A stretch of DNA of 64,000 nucleotides from Pyrinomonadaceae bacterium. GTDB taxonomy: Bacteria; Acidobacteriota; Blastocatellia; Pyrinomonadales; Pyrinomonadaceae. Below the pieces are notes generated by a model, which worked only from the letters and a program-made list of their open reading frames with translations, had not been told where the DNA came from and made no database searches. Where the stretch lies: positions 62,001 through 126,000 of the forward strand of contig JAJTWY010000006.1 of the NCBI GenBank assembly GCA_021463165.1, written 5' to 3'. Position 1 is the stretch's first letter, and each line of letters begins with the position of its first letter. Position numbers and translations under genes: made by a program. Shown piece by piece: positions 9,602 to 20,891 of the stretch.

Positions 9602-10546
9602 CTAGTTCGACGACCTCACCGACCGGAGCACCCATTCCGAGATCCGTGCGTCGGGCAGGAGAGCCTGAGACGTAAGCGTATAGTCGAGGCCTTCCAGCCG
9701 TTTCTTGATGCCTTCCTCAATGCCGCCGAATGAAAGCAGCAGTGGAACTATCAGGACACGGGCATTCTCCGCTCTGGCCTTTTCGACGATCGATCGGAAC
9801 TCTGCCGTTGCCTGTGAACGGATCGGTTCAGGGGCGTCGTCGCGGACGGTCAGGTAATCGATCCGGCGGTATGTGCTCTTTGCTTTCATCAAGCCGGCAA
9901 GCTTCGACATATCGTCGAGCCAGAGCCGATTCGTTGCGTCTGAGACCGGGCCATGTGCAACGACGACAACGACCTCGCTGGTAGGATCCTTGCTGATCGA
10001 TGCGGCGCGTGAGAGCAGAATGTTCGCCACCGCAGGGTCGGAATCCAGGGCCTTTCGCATCGAGATCGGAACCCTATGCTCGACCGGTGTAGTCGGGTCG
10101 ATCGGCTTTGCAGAAACCTCGGCATGGGCATCATGCGAGGCATGGGAGCCGTCGCCATGGTCCATCTTTGCAAATATCGCCAGATCGGCCGGTGCTTCCT
10201 TTCGAAGGCCGAGCAGAAACTCGGTTGACGTGATCACAGAGCTGTTCGAAGAGATGAATAGTGGTACGGCCACGATGGCCTTTACGCCGCGAGCTTCGAG
10301 TTTGTTCACCGCGTTCTGAATGTTCCGCTTGGTCGCCATGCCAAGCGCGACCTCGACAGGGAATTCCTTGCCGACCGCGACCGCCACGCTATTTACTTCG
10401 TCATTCCAGTTCGCCTTGCCCCCGTGGGCTAGAAGGATGACGCCGATCTTGCTTTCGGCACTGCGTGTCGTCGCCGCGTGGTGGTCATGCTGACCAAAGG
10501 CAGCCGTAGATAATAGAAGAGAAAGAATAAGAGTTTTTATATACAT
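9602..10546 (-). CDS. Exported CbiX/SirB-like protein with His-rich segments
   Basis: Relatives (CbiX, SirB) insert Co2+ or Fe2+ into sirohydrochlorin. Two half-repeats are visible: GVILLAHGGKANWND near the N-terminus and VVVVAHGPVSDATN in the second half, each keeping the His of the chelatase core. Unlike cytoplasmic chelatases it begins with a signal peptide (MYIKTLILSLLLSTAAFGQ) and has His-rich patches (HDHHAA; MDHGDGSHASHDAHAE) suited to metal binding. The ATG at 10546 is chosen because the signal peptide starts there. A Fur-box-like sequence lies 38-56 bases upstream. A periplasmic metal-binding role is as likely as tetrapyrrole chelation; the true function is unknown. Confidence 0.75.
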   Translation of the reverse strand: MYIKTLILSLLLSTAAFGQHDHHAATTRSAESKIGVILLAHGGKANWNDEVNSVAVAVGKEFPVEVALGMATKRNIQNAVNKLEARGVKAIVAVPLFISSNSSVITSTEFLLGLRKEAPADLAIFAKMDHGDGSHASHDAHAEVSAKPIDPTTPVEHRVPISMRKALDSDPAVANILLSRAASISKDPTSEVVVVVAHGPVSDATNRLWLDDMSKLAGLMKAKSTYRRIDYLTVRDDAPEPIRSQATAEFRSIVEKARAENARVLIVPLLLSFGGIEEGIKKRLEGLDYTLTSQALLPDARISEWVLRSVRSSN

Positions 10547-10583
10547 GGTTTCACACCCCAAACTAAAGTATAAGAAGTCTATC

Positions 10584-10602
10584 AATAATGAAAGTCATTT
10601 TC
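10584..10602 (-). promoter_or_regulatory. Fur-box-like operator
   Basis: The 19-mer AATAATGAAAGTCATTTTC matches the classic Fur consensus GATAATGATAATCATTATC at 15 of 19 positions. A possible -10 (TATACT on the minus strand, 10567-10572) lies just downstream, so a bound repressor would cover the -35 region of the CbiX-like gene. This suggests induction of that gene at low iron. Confidence 0.6.
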
Positions 10603-10684
10603 AATATCGGATATGTTGATTACCTGAGCAGATGGAAGATTCTTGTCAGCAGATCGAAAGAACTCGCAACCTGTTGCGCAAAGG

Positions 10685-13276
<2,592 letters not shown>

Positions 13277-13298
13277 TGTTCTCATCCTCTCCAAAACA

Positions 13299-13330
13299 AG
13301 TCTACAACCTGACAGTTAGTGTCAAGTCAA
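13299..13330 (-). promoter_or_regulatory. MerR-type copA promoter with long spacer and operator
   Basis: On the minus strand, TTGACT (13325-13330) and TAGACT (13299-13304) are 20 bases apart, the stretched spacer typical of promoters twisted into activity by MerR proteins. An imperfect inverted repeat, CCTGACAG-TTA-GTGTCAAG (13308-13326), lies in the spacer. It overlaps the stop codon of the MerR gene, so copA has its own metal-induced promoter. Confidence 0.75.
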
Positions 13331-13749
13331 GCTTCGCTGCCGCCTTCGCTGAATGATTCGATCAGACGACATATCGAATGCCCGTCGGGTTCGGAATTTT
13401 CCATCGTTTTCCACGCTTCAGCAGCGGTTTCCAGGCGCTTCTGAAGCCGCTTCAATTCCCGGATCTTCTCCCTGTTTTCCGCGATCCGCTTTTCGACGAC
13501 TTTGCGGACCATGGGACAGGGCGAATCGCCGTGTACCGCATGGTCGAGTATTTCTTGTATCTCCGAAAGCGTGAAGCCGAGTTCCTTTGCGGCTGAGATG
13601 AACTTGAGGCGATCTCGGTCTGCGGTCTTATACACCTTGTAGCCGTTGCGGAGGTCGCGCGACGGCTTTAGAAGGCCAATGCGCGTGTAGTACCGCACGG
13701 TAAAAAGCGGTACGTCGGCCCGTTTGGCAAGTACTGAAGCGGTGATCAT
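13327..13749 (-). CDS. MerR-family metal-responsive regulator
   Basis: A 140-residue activator with the MerR helix-turn-helix at the N-terminus (VLAKRADVPLFTVRYYTRIG), a long dimerisation helix (about 80-112) and cysteines placed like those of metal sensors: Cys in GDSPCPM before the helix and Cys in HSICRLIE after it. The adjoining copA suggests Cu+ or Ag+ sensing, but the paired cysteines typical of CueR (CxxxxxxxC) are not obvious, so a divalent metal cannot be ruled out. ATG at 13749 is chosen over an upstream TTG at 13770 because it begins the usual MerR N-terminus. Confidence 0.85.
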   Translation of the reverse strand: MITASVLAKRADVPLFTVRYYTRIGLLKPSRDLRNGYKVYKTADRDRLKFISAAKELGFTLSEIQEILDHAVHGDSPCPMVRKVVEKRIAENREKIRELKRLQKRLETAAEAWKTMENSEPDGHSICRLIESFSEGGSEA

Positions 13750-13816
13750 AGGACTTATTTTAAGCCTCAACGCCTTTTTTCAGGAATCGACGACGGATTG
13801 AATATTTGTTTAACCA

Positions 13817-13838
13817 GACAAAACCTTTTTGTTTTGTC
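13817..13838. repeat. Inverted repeat upstream of the riboswitch
   Basis: A perfect 8-bp inverted repeat (GACAAAAC / GTTTTGTC) with a six-base loop lies immediately before the riboswitch. It could be an operator or a folded 5' part of the leader; it is not followed by a T-run. Confidence 0.5.
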
Positions 13839-13839
13839 A

Positions 13840-13928
13840 CCTTAACCGAAAAGGCAAGTGCCCCCGCCGGGGCATACGCAAAGCCAGGAGCCCAATAAAA
13901 ATGGGAGCGTCCGGCTACCGAAGTGAGG
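13840..13928 (+). promoter_or_regulatory. Cyclic di-GMP-I (GEMM) riboswitch
   Basis: The leader contains the conserved GEMM-I core: AAAAGGCAA, a hairpin TGCCCC-CGCC-GGGGCA, then ACGCAAAGCC, a second hairpin arm GGAGCCC...GGGAGCGTCC with an A-rich loop, and GGCTACCG. The closing stem can form between CCTTAAC (13840-13846) and GTGAGG (13923-13928), and the latter is the ribosome binding site of the CAP gene whose ATG is at 13933. Ligand binding should stabilise this stem and hide the site, so translational repression by c-di-GMP is inferred. No terminator lies between aptamer and gene. Confidence 0.87.
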
Positions 13929-13932
13929 ATAC

Positions 13933-14556
13933 ATGTTAAATAGAATCTTCCTGATCCTGTGCCTGCTCGCCATCTGTGGCGGCGTATCGAAAGCACAGAC
14001 GCCGCCGCTCCCCGATCCGGCTCATACCGCAATAAAACTTGCTACAGGTAGCGACAGCTCAGATCCGTTCGGCCTGCTCGAATCGGACGAAGAAGAAACG
14101 CCGGTTGACGACAAGAAGAAGGCTGCAGGGGTCAAGGCATCGGTTGTCGTCAATATGGCAATGGCCGAGCAGGCTGCCTTCAAACTAATTAACAAGATCC
14201 GGGTCGAGAAGGGCTTTGCGCCGCTCAAATGGAGCGACGAACTCGCCGCCGTCGCGAGGCTTCATTCACAGAACATGGCAGAATTTCGCTTCTTTTCGCA
14301 CCGGGGCCTCGACAATAGGCTCGTCAGCGATCGGGCTGACCAGTTGAAAATAGGCCGCTGGCGGTCTATCGGGGAGAATATTGCCTTCAATCGCGGCTAT
14401 GCCGATCCTGTTGGTATGGCCATTGAACTATGGCTGGACTCGCCCACGCATCGGCGGAACATGCTCGATCCAAACTGGAAAGAATCGGCCGTCGGGGTGG
14501 CAAAAGCCGCGGACGGGTCGGTGTATTTCACGCAGGTGTTCCTGGTCCGGCGTTGA
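13933..14556 (+). CDS. Secreted CAP (SCP/PR-1) domain protein
   Basis: A 207-residue exported protein with signal peptide (MLNRIFLILCLLAICGGVSKAQ), a low-complexity acidic linker (about 40-70) and a CAP domain (about 75-207) containing NKIRVEKGFAPLKWSDELAA, ARLHSQNMAE, FFSHRG and WLDSPTHRRNML, which include the His and Glu residues of the family cleft. Bacterial CAP proteins are extracellular and mostly of unknown biochemical activity. The c-di-GMP riboswitch directly in its leader implies that its output changes between motile and surface-attached states. The ATG lies five bases after the GTGAGG ribosome binding site. Confidence 0.88.
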   Translation: MLNRIFLILCLLAICGGVSKAQTPPLPDPAHTAIKLATGSDSSDPFGLLESDEEETPVDDKKKAAGVKASVVVNMAMAEQAAFKLINKIRVEKGFAPLKWSDELAAVARLHSQNMAEFRFFSHRGLDNRLVSDRADQLKIGRWRSIGENIAFNRGYADPVGMAIELWLDSPTHRRNMLDPNWKESAVGVAKAADGSVYFTQVFLVRR

Positions 14557-14567
14557 TCTTGGAACGT

Positions 14568-14634
14568 AACCACGAAAATTCACGAGGCGGCACGAATGAA
14601 AACTTTTCGTGTCGTCTCGTTTTTCTTCGTGGTT
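14568..14634. repeat. Long imperfect inverted repeat (CCACGAA type)
   Basis: AACCACGAA...GGCACGAA (14568-14595) pairs with TTCGTGTCG...TTCGTGGTT (14606-14634) around a nine-base loop, with about 21 of 29 positions complementary. It sits between the CAP gene and ispE. Similar CCACGAA-rich palindromes are common intergenic repeats in several phyla; here it may also act as a weak terminator. Confidence 0.7.
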
Positions 14635-14664
14635 CGATTTTTATTAGGCTATCCTAGGCCTGTC

Positions 14665-15555
14665 ATGGAAATGTTCACACTGCCGTCATTCGCCAAGATC
14701 AACTGGACGCTTCGCGTCCTGGGGAAGCGCGAAAATGATGATTTTCATGAGTTATTTACGGTCTTTCAGACGGTTTCGCTTCACGACACGCTTCATTTCG
14801 AGCCGGCGGATAGCATCAAGTTTGACTGCGACGACACCAGTATTCCTGAGGACGAGAGCAATCTCGTGGTCAAGGCCGCGTATTTACTGAAGGACAGATA
14901 CAGGATCGATCAAGGAGCTCGAGTGTTCCTTGAGAAGCGGATACCGTCGCCGGGCGGTTTGGGAGGCGGGTCGTCGAATGCGGCCGTTGCCCTGATAGCC
15001 CTGGATCGTCTTTGGGGACTGGATCTGCCGCAATACGAGCTGCACTCGGTTGCCGAGGAACTTGGGTCGGACGTCCCATTCTTTTTATATGGCGGCACGG
15101 CGATGGGGACCGGCCGTGGCACGTTGATCGAGCCGATAGACGACATTTCGGCAGATCATATGCTGATCGTTACGCCTGCGATCGCAGTTTCGACCAGAGA
15201 GGCATTCGCCGATCTGAATGCCGCGACCTTGACAACGGACGTGCGAAATCATATTCTTCCTGTTTGCCGTACGGAAGCACAGACGCTCGATCCGCTGCGT
15301 ACGGCCTTGAAAAACGACTTTGAGCGGACGGTTTTCGCCGCTCATCCTGAGATCGCCTGGGCCAAGACGTCCCTGCTCGAACTCGGGGCAGTTAACGCCG
15401 CTTTGAGCGGCAGCGGAGCATCGGTCTTCGCGGTTTTTGACAATACAGAGACACGGCAAACAGCATTGAAAGCCCTCGATGATCGATCGACCTGGCGAAA
15501 GTTTGCCGTAGCGACCGTTTCGCGGAATGACTACCGCGAGGCCCTTGGGCTTTAG
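14665..15555 (+). CDS. ispE: 4-diphosphocytidyl-2-C-methylerythritol kinase
   Basis: Phosphorylates CDP-ME in the MEP pathway of isoprenoid synthesis. The 296-residue protein starts with the IspE pattern PSFAKINWTLRVLGKR and contains the GHMP-kinase ATP loop PSPGGLGGGSSNAA and the C-terminal ALSGSGASVFAVF. ATG 14665 (or 14671) is chosen because an upstream in-frame ATG at 14596 lies in the preceding inverted repeat and would add unrelated hydrophobic residues. The gene lies next to tRNA-Gln and prs, a common bacterial order. idi, acting later on IPP/DMAPP, is at 41995. Confidence 0.94.
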   Translation: MEMFTLPSFAKINWTLRVLGKRENDDFHELFTVFQTVSLHDTLHFEPADSIKFDCDDTSIPEDESNLVVKAAYLLKDRYRIDQGARVFLEKRIPSPGGLGGGSSNAAVALIALDRLWGLDLPQYELHSVAEELGSDVPFFLYGGTAMGTGRGTLIEPIDDISADHMLIVTPAIAVSTREAFADLNAATLTTDVRNHILPVCRTEAQTLDPLRTALKNDFERTVFAAHPEIAWAKTSLLELGAVNAALSGSGASVFAVFDNTETRQTALKALDDRSTWRKFAVATVSRNDYREALGL

Positions 15556-15589
15556 GTCGCTTCCGCGTCACGTAAAAGAAAATTCGCAT

Positions 15590-15664
15590 TGGGGCGTAGC
15601 CAAGTGGTAAGGCACCGGTCTTTGGATCCGGCATTCGTAGGTTCGAGTCCTCCCGCCCCAGCCA
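15590..15664 (+). tRNA. tRNA-Gln (anticodon TTG)
   Basis: The sequence folds into a full cloverleaf: acceptor TGGGGCG/CGCCCCA, D-loop AGTGGTAAGG, anticodon arm CCGGT-CTTTGGA-TCCGG with anticodon TTG, T-arm with GTTCGAGTC, discriminator G and an encoded CCA. It starts with the T1 and weak first pair typical of glutamine tRNA. It lies 34 bases after ispE and is followed by a terminator, so it may be transcribed with ispE. Confidence 0.95.
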
Positions 15665-15681
15665 TTTTCGATTTTTATAAG

Positions 15682-15720
15682 CGGACCGTCTCTGTGATCG
15701 AGGTGGTCCGTTTTTGTTTT
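15682..15720 (+). terminator. Terminator after tRNA-Gln
   Basis: An 11-bp stem with two G-T pairs (CGGACCGTCTC / GAGGTGGTCCG, seven-base loop) is followed by TTTTTGTTTT. It ends the ispE/tRNA transcript 42 bases before prs. Confidence 0.9.
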
Positions 15721-15761
15721 TGTCGTCTGCCGAAGGTGAAGATCAAAGATCGAACATAAGA

Positions 15762-16718
<957 letters not shown>

Positions 16719-16798
16719 TTTGATGTTCGAGATTCGCGGGTTGAGGTTTTCCGAACTTCAAACTTCGAAGGGTAAACCTCGAACCAGTTGAGGAAGTT

Positions 16799-17440
16799 AT
16801 GGCTGATAAAATTGTTGTAAAGGCTGAAAAGCGGGATTCGCGGGGTAAAAATGAAGCTCGACGTCTTCGTGCGGCCGGAATGATCCCGGCGGTCATTTAT
16901 GGCGGCGGGGGTGAAAGCGTTGCGGTTTCGGCGTCTTTGGCCGACCTTGCCGCGGTGATCCGTACCGATACGGGGGTTAACACCGTGTTCTCGCTCGATA
17001 TCGACGGCGTCGGTGCTAATGACGTTATCTTTCAGGACAGGCAGATCGATCCGGTCAGGGGCCGTCTGATCCACGCTGATCTTCGCCGCCTGGTAAAGGG
17101 CGAGAAGATCGAAATGACGCTGCCGATCCATCTTGTTGGTGAGGCAAAAGGAATGATGGAACCCGGAGCGGTGCTTTCGCAGGCGCTTCGCGAGATCAAG
17201 GTGCTTGTCGATCCGGCAAAGGCACCGGAGTTTCTCGAACTCGACGTCACGAACCTTGAGGGCGGACATTCGCTGCATGTTTCTGATCTCAAGGCTGACG
17301 GCGGCCTCGAGATCCACGAAGATCCCGAGACAGTTGTCGCTTCGATCGTCACGGTCAGCGAAAGCGAACTCGAGCCGCAGCTCGAAGCTGGTGCCGAACC
17401 CGAAGTGGTTGGTGAAACTCCAGCCGAAGATGGCGAATAG
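16799..17440 (+). CDS. rplY: 50S ribosomal protein L25/general stress protein Ctc
   Basis: Binds 5S rRNA. At 213 residues this is the long Ctc form: an N-terminal L25 beta-barrel (about 1-95, with RDSRGKNEARRLRAAGMIPAVIYG) followed by a second beta domain (TL5-like) and an acidic tail rich in Glu. The ATG is preceded by GAGG at good spacing. It lies between prs and pth as in many bacteria. Confidence 0.93.
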   Translation: MADKIVVKAEKRDSRGKNEARRLRAAGMIPAVIYGGGGESVAVSASLADLAAVIRTDTGVNTVFSLDIDGVGANDVIFQDRQIDPVRGRLIHADLRRLVKGEKIEMTLPIHLVGEAKGMMEPGAVLSQALREIKVLVDPAKAPEFLELDVTNLEGGHSLHVSDLKADGGLEIHEDPETVVASIVTVSESELEPQLEAGAEPEVVGETPAEDGE

Positions 17441-17476
17441 GGAAGAACCGCGGGCCGGCTGTCCGCGGTCCGAAGT

Positions 17477-18040
17477 ATGAGCAGTTGGTTGATCGTCGGG
17501 CTTGGAAATCCCGGGTTGGAATACGCAAAAACGCGGCACAATCTGGGTTTTATGACGGTGGACAGGCTGGCGTCAAGGCTGCAGACGCAAGTAAAACGCG
17601 AGGAATGCCGGTCGTTGATCGGTCGCGGACACATTGACAATACGGCGGTCGAACTGGTCAAACCGCAGACCTATATGAATCTGAGCGGCGAAGCCGTCAG
17701 GGGCTTGCTGGCGAAAGAGACGCGGTCGATCGAAAAGCTGATCGTGATCTCGGATGACCTCGCCCTTCCGTTCGGAACGATCCGAATACGTCCGAAGGGA
17801 AGTCACGGTGGGCAAAACGGGCTGAGGTCGATAATTGACCGATTGAAAACACAGGAATTCATCCGGTTGCGGATCGGGATCCAGCCTGAACATCCGGTCT
17901 CGGACGCTTCGAGGTTTGTGCTCGAGAATTTCTCGAAAGCGGATCAGCAAACCGTCGAAACAACACTGGAATTGGCCGCAGACGCCGTTGAAACTATAGT
18001 TCGCGAGGGAGCGGATGCGGCAATGGCAAAGTTTAACTAA
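17477..18040 (+). CDS. pth: Peptidyl-tRNA hydrolase
   Basis: Releases tRNA from peptidyl-tRNAs that drop off the ribosome. The 187-residue protein shows IVGLGNPGLEYAKTRHNLGF with the catalytic His, KPQTYMNLSGEAV and the loop GSHGGQNGLRSI. Its start is 36 bases after rplY, in the same probable operon. Confidence 0.95.
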   Translation: MSSWLIVGLGNPGLEYAKTRHNLGFMTVDRLASRLQTQVKREECRSLIGRGHIDNTAVELVKPQTYMNLSGEAVRGLLAKETRSIEKLIVISDDLALPFGTIRIRPKGSHGGQNGLRSIIDRLKTQEFIRLRIGIQPEHPVSDASRFVLENFSKADQQTVETTLELAADAVETIVREGADAAMAKFN

Positions 18041-18102
18041 CAGATTCCTTACTTCAGCATTGAAGGCTGAGGTTGGTTAGCCAGAAGGAGAATAGGAAAT
18101 AG

Positions 18103-18498
18103 ATGGCAAATAGAACGTACGAAGTAATGTATATCGTCAATCCTGATACTGAGCTGGATCGTATCGGCAAGCTGAATGCTGCCGTAGGTAAGCTCGTTGA
18201 AAAGGAAGGCGGTTCGGTCGTCCTTATGGATGATATTGGTCTCAAGCCGCTTGCATATCCGATCCAGAAGAAAGAACAGGGACATTATGTTCTGTTCGAG
18301 ATCGAAGGCACCGGACAGGAGATCGCTGAACTCGAACGGCGTATGCGGGTCAACGATATGATCATGCGCTATATCACGGTTCGCGTTGACGAGGATCGCA
18401 AGAAGGCGGACAAGGTTCGGGCGAAACGAGAGGCTCGCGCGGCAAAGCGTGCTTCGTTCCGCAATACGGAAGTGGAGGAGGCCCCGGCCGAGGCGTAA
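18103..18498 (+). CDS. rpsF: 30S ribosomal protein S6
   Basis: Binds the central domain of 16S rRNA together with S18. It has 131 residues with the family start YEVMYIVNPDTELD and LKPLAYPIQKKEQGHYVLFE; the C-terminus is a basic and then acidic extension (KADKVRAKREARAAKR). AGAAGGAG lies upstream of the ATG. It is followed after 11 bases by rpsR. Confidence 0.95.
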   Translation: MANRTYEVMYIVNPDTELDRIGKLNAAVGKLVEKEGGSVVLMDDIGLKPLAYPIQKKEQGHYVLFEIEGTGQEIAELERRMRVNDMIMRYITVRVDEDRKKADKVRAKREARAAKRASFRNTEVEEAPAEA

Positions 18499-18509
18499 GG
18501 GAGTGAATT

Positions 18510-18791
18510 ATGGCAGAAAACGATTTGGAAATTTTGAACGATAGAGACCTCGGTGTTGGAGAAGACGTAATTGGGGATCGTCCGAGGCGTTATCATCGGC
18601 GCCGCCCGCGACAGGTCGTGCCCGATTATCTCGACTGGAAGGATGTCGACCTGCTCAGGCAGTTCATCCCTGAGCGTGGCAAGATCATGCCGCGCCGCAT
18701 TTCGGGCATCTCGGCGAAAGATCAGCGCCGGCTCGCAAAGGCGATCAAACGAGCACGCTCGATGGCGATGCTGCCGTTTGTCGCAGACTAG
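18510..18791 (+). CDS. rpsR: 30S ribosomal protein S18
   Basis: Partner of S6 in the small-subunit platform. The 93-residue protein has a 35-residue N-terminal extension before the conserved core [20 protein letters not shown] and [26 protein letters not shown] precedes the ATG. The zinc-binding cysteines seen in some S18 proteins are absent. Confidence 0.94.
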   Translation: MAENDLEILNDRDLGVGEDVIGDRPRRYHRRRPRQVVPDYLDWKDVDLLRQFIPERGKIMPRRISGISAKDQRRLAKAIKRARSMAMLPFVAD

Positions 18792-18877
18792 GTTTGGAGC
18801 GTTCGGTCGGGGGCCTTTTGATCTGCTTTTGACCAAAAGCTGAACGCCTTGGACCGAAGGCGAATTTGGAGATTATT

Positions 18878-19462
18878 ATGGCAAACACAACAGTTCTATT
18901 ACGCGAGGACCTCGAACACGTCGGCGGCCGCGGCGAGATCGTTAAGGTCAAGGCCGGGTATGCCCGCAATTACCTGCTGCCTCAGGGATTTGCCACGCTC
19001 GCGACCAAAGGCAATATCAAGCAGATCGAGCAGGAGCGTATCGCTCTGCTCAAGAAGGCCGCGATCGAAAAGGCGACCGCCGAGGCCCAACGTGAGCAGA
19101 TGGAGAGCATCTCCCTTACTTTTGCGCGCAAAGTGGGTGAACATGGCCATCTCTTTGGCTCAGTCACATCGATGGACATCGCCGAAGCCCTCAATGCAAA
19201 GGGTTACGAGATCGACCGCCGCAAGATCCTTCTGAAAGAAGCGATCAAGGAGACCGGCGAATATACGGTCAATGTTAAGCTTCATCGTGAGGTCACGTTG
19301 ACCGTGCCGATCGCTGTGACCGGCGAGGATGGCGCAATGCCGGAAAAGGCAGCGCCCGCTCCGAAGGCTGAGGAGCCCAAGGCGGCTGCACCGGTTGATG
19401 AGCCCTTGGCGGCAGCGGAGGGATCCGTGGCTGAAGGCGAGACCGTTGAAGCCGAAGCTTAG
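18878..19462 (+). CDS. rplI: 50S ribosomal protein L9
   Basis: Two-domain large-subunit protein that helps keep reading frame. The N-terminal rRNA-binding domain is clear (VLLREDLEHVGGRGEIVKVKAGYARNYLLPQGFA would be the family signature; here LLREDLEHVGGRGEIVKV), followed by the long helix and C-terminal domain, and then an Ala/Glu/Pro-rich tail of about 45 residues beyond the usual 150. ATG 18878 has GGAG upstream; the in-frame TTG at 18866 belongs to that ribosome binding site region. Confidence 0.95.
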   Translation: MANTTVLLREDLEHVGGRGEIVKVKAGYARNYLLPQGFATLATKGNIKQIEQERIALLKKAAIEKATAEAQREQMESISLTFARKVGEHGHLFGSVTSMDIAEALNAKGYEIDRRKILLKEAIKETGEYTVNVKLHREVTLTVPIAVTGEDGAMPEKAAPAPKAEEPKAAAPVDEPLAAAEGSVAEGETVEAEA

Positions 19463-19488
19463 CTGCATACAAGAACCACTTTGACCAT

Positions 19489-19513
19489 GCCGCCTTCGAT
19501 GGCGGCTTTTTAT
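19489..19513 (+). terminator. Terminator after rplI
   Basis: GCCGCC-TTCGAT-GGCGGC is followed by TTTTTAT. It ends the prs-rplI transcript. Confidence 0.9.
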
Positions 19514-19570
19514 TGCCGCCGCACGTCGGGAACATCCGGCTTGGTGCTAAAATGGTAGCTCGTCGATAGT

Positions 19571-20782
19571 ATGGGAACTGTTCAAAGAAGGCTTTCAAGG
19601 TCGTTCAATGAGTTTTTTGATTCTGAGAAGTCGAGCGGGATCATTCTGATCATTTGCACAGTGATCTCGCTTTTGGTTGCGAATTCGACCTTGGGCCCCG
19701 CGTATATTGGATTCTGGCACCAATATTTGGGCAGCCTCAGCCTCGAGCACTGGGTAAACGACGCGCTCATGGCGATCTTCTTTCTCCTGATCGGCCTCGA
19801 ACTCCAGCGTGAGATCTACAACGGCGAACTTTCCGATCTCAAACGTGCTCTTCTTCCTATTTTTGCCGCAATTGGGGGAATAGTTGTTCCCGCATCGATA
19901 CATTTTTCGTTAAATGCCGGTTCGCCGACCCAGGCTGGCGTCGGTATTCCGATGGCGACGGATATAGCCTTTGCGCTCGGCGCACTGGCCTTGCTCGGTG
20001 ACCGAGTCCCTGCATCGCTAAAAGTATTCCTGACGGCTCTGGCAGTTATCGACGACCTCGGTGCCATAATAGTTATCGCAGTTTTCTATACAACGGGCCT
20101 CGCACCGGTCTTTCTGGGCCTGTCATTGCTTGTTTGGGCGATCCTCCTTCTTCTAAATCGCTATTTCAAGGTCATATCGCTGATACCATACCTCGTCGGC
20201 GGGGGCCTGATGTGGTACTTCATGTTCAAATCCGGAGTCCATGCTACGATAGCGGGCGTTTTGCTTTCGTTCGCCATCCCATTTTCAACCAAGGAGGATG
20301 ACGAAGCCTCTCCGTCGCACGTCCTTGAACACTGGCTTCAGAGGCCGGTCGCTTTCATCATTCTGCCGATCTTCGCACTTGCAAATACTGGTGTCCCTAT
20401 CGGGTCCGATGCCGTACGGACACTGGCAAATCCGAACGAGGCCGGCATCATAGCCGGACTGGCCATTGGCAAACCCGTCGGCATCACCGTTGTTTCTTTT
20501 CTCGTCGTCATGGTCGGCCTTTGCAAACTGCCGCTCGATCTTGCCTGGCGCCATATCTTCGGTGCCGGGATACTTGGCGGTATCGGCTTTACGATGTCCA
20601 TATTCATCACGAACCTGGCATTTGAAATGAATCCGGCCGAAGTAAACGGCTCGAAAATGGCAATTCTTCTCGCCTCATTGACCGCGGGTATCGTCGGGTT
20701 CATCTATCTGAAGATCTTCGGACGACCGACCAAATTGGACGTGGATCCCGAGTCGATGGACTTCGAAACGGTTCCCGAATGA
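19571..20782 (+). CDS. nhaA: Na+/H+ antiporter NhaA
   Basis: Exchanges internal Na+ for external H+ across the inner membrane. The 403-residue protein has about 12 hydrophobic segments and the family motifs MAIFFLLIGLELQRE, MATDIAFALGALALLG and VIDDLGAIIVIAVFYT, the last carrying the two adjacent Asp residues that bind the ion. It sits between the rplI terminator and dnaB and seems to be an independent unit. Confidence 0.95.
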   Translation: MGTVQRRLSRSFNEFFDSEKSSGIILIICTVISLLVANSTLGPAYIGFWHQYLGSLSLEHWVNDALMAIFFLLIGLELQREIYNGELSDLKRALLPIFAAIGGIVVPASIHFSLNAGSPTQAGVGIPMATDIAFALGALALLGDRVPASLKVFLTALAVIDDLGAIIVIAVFYTTGLAPVFLGLSLLVWAILLLLNRYFKVISLIPYLVGGGLMWYFMFKSGVHATIAGVLLSFAIPFSTKEDDEASPSHVLEHWLQRPVAFIILPIFALANTGVPIGSDAVRTLANPNEAGIIAGLAIGKPVGITVVSFLVVMVGLCKLPLDLAWRHIFGAGILGGIGFTMSIFITNLAFEMNPAEVNGSKMAILLASLTAGIVGFIYLKIFGRPTKLDVDPESMDFETVPE

Positions 20783-20839
20783 TGCTGTCACCGACAAGTA
20801 ATTATGCCGATTAGGGTTACGGACTTTCGAAAAATCGAC

Positions 20840-20869
20840 TTAGACAAAGGCCGCTTTTCTGCTTAGAAT
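20840..20869 (+). promoter_or_regulatory. Candidate dnaB promoter
   Basis: TTAGAC (20840-20845) and TAGAAT (20864-20869) are 18 bases apart. The predicted start of transcription near 20876 leaves a leader of about 16 bases before the dnaB ATG at 20892. Confidence 0.55.
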
Positions 20870-20891
20870 ACTCACCACAGACAACCCCGAA

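Noticed and set aside
13277..13294. TTG and ATG starts upstream of copA ATG 13276
   Set aside because: They overlap the GGAGAGG ribosome binding site, whose spacing fits ATG 13276.
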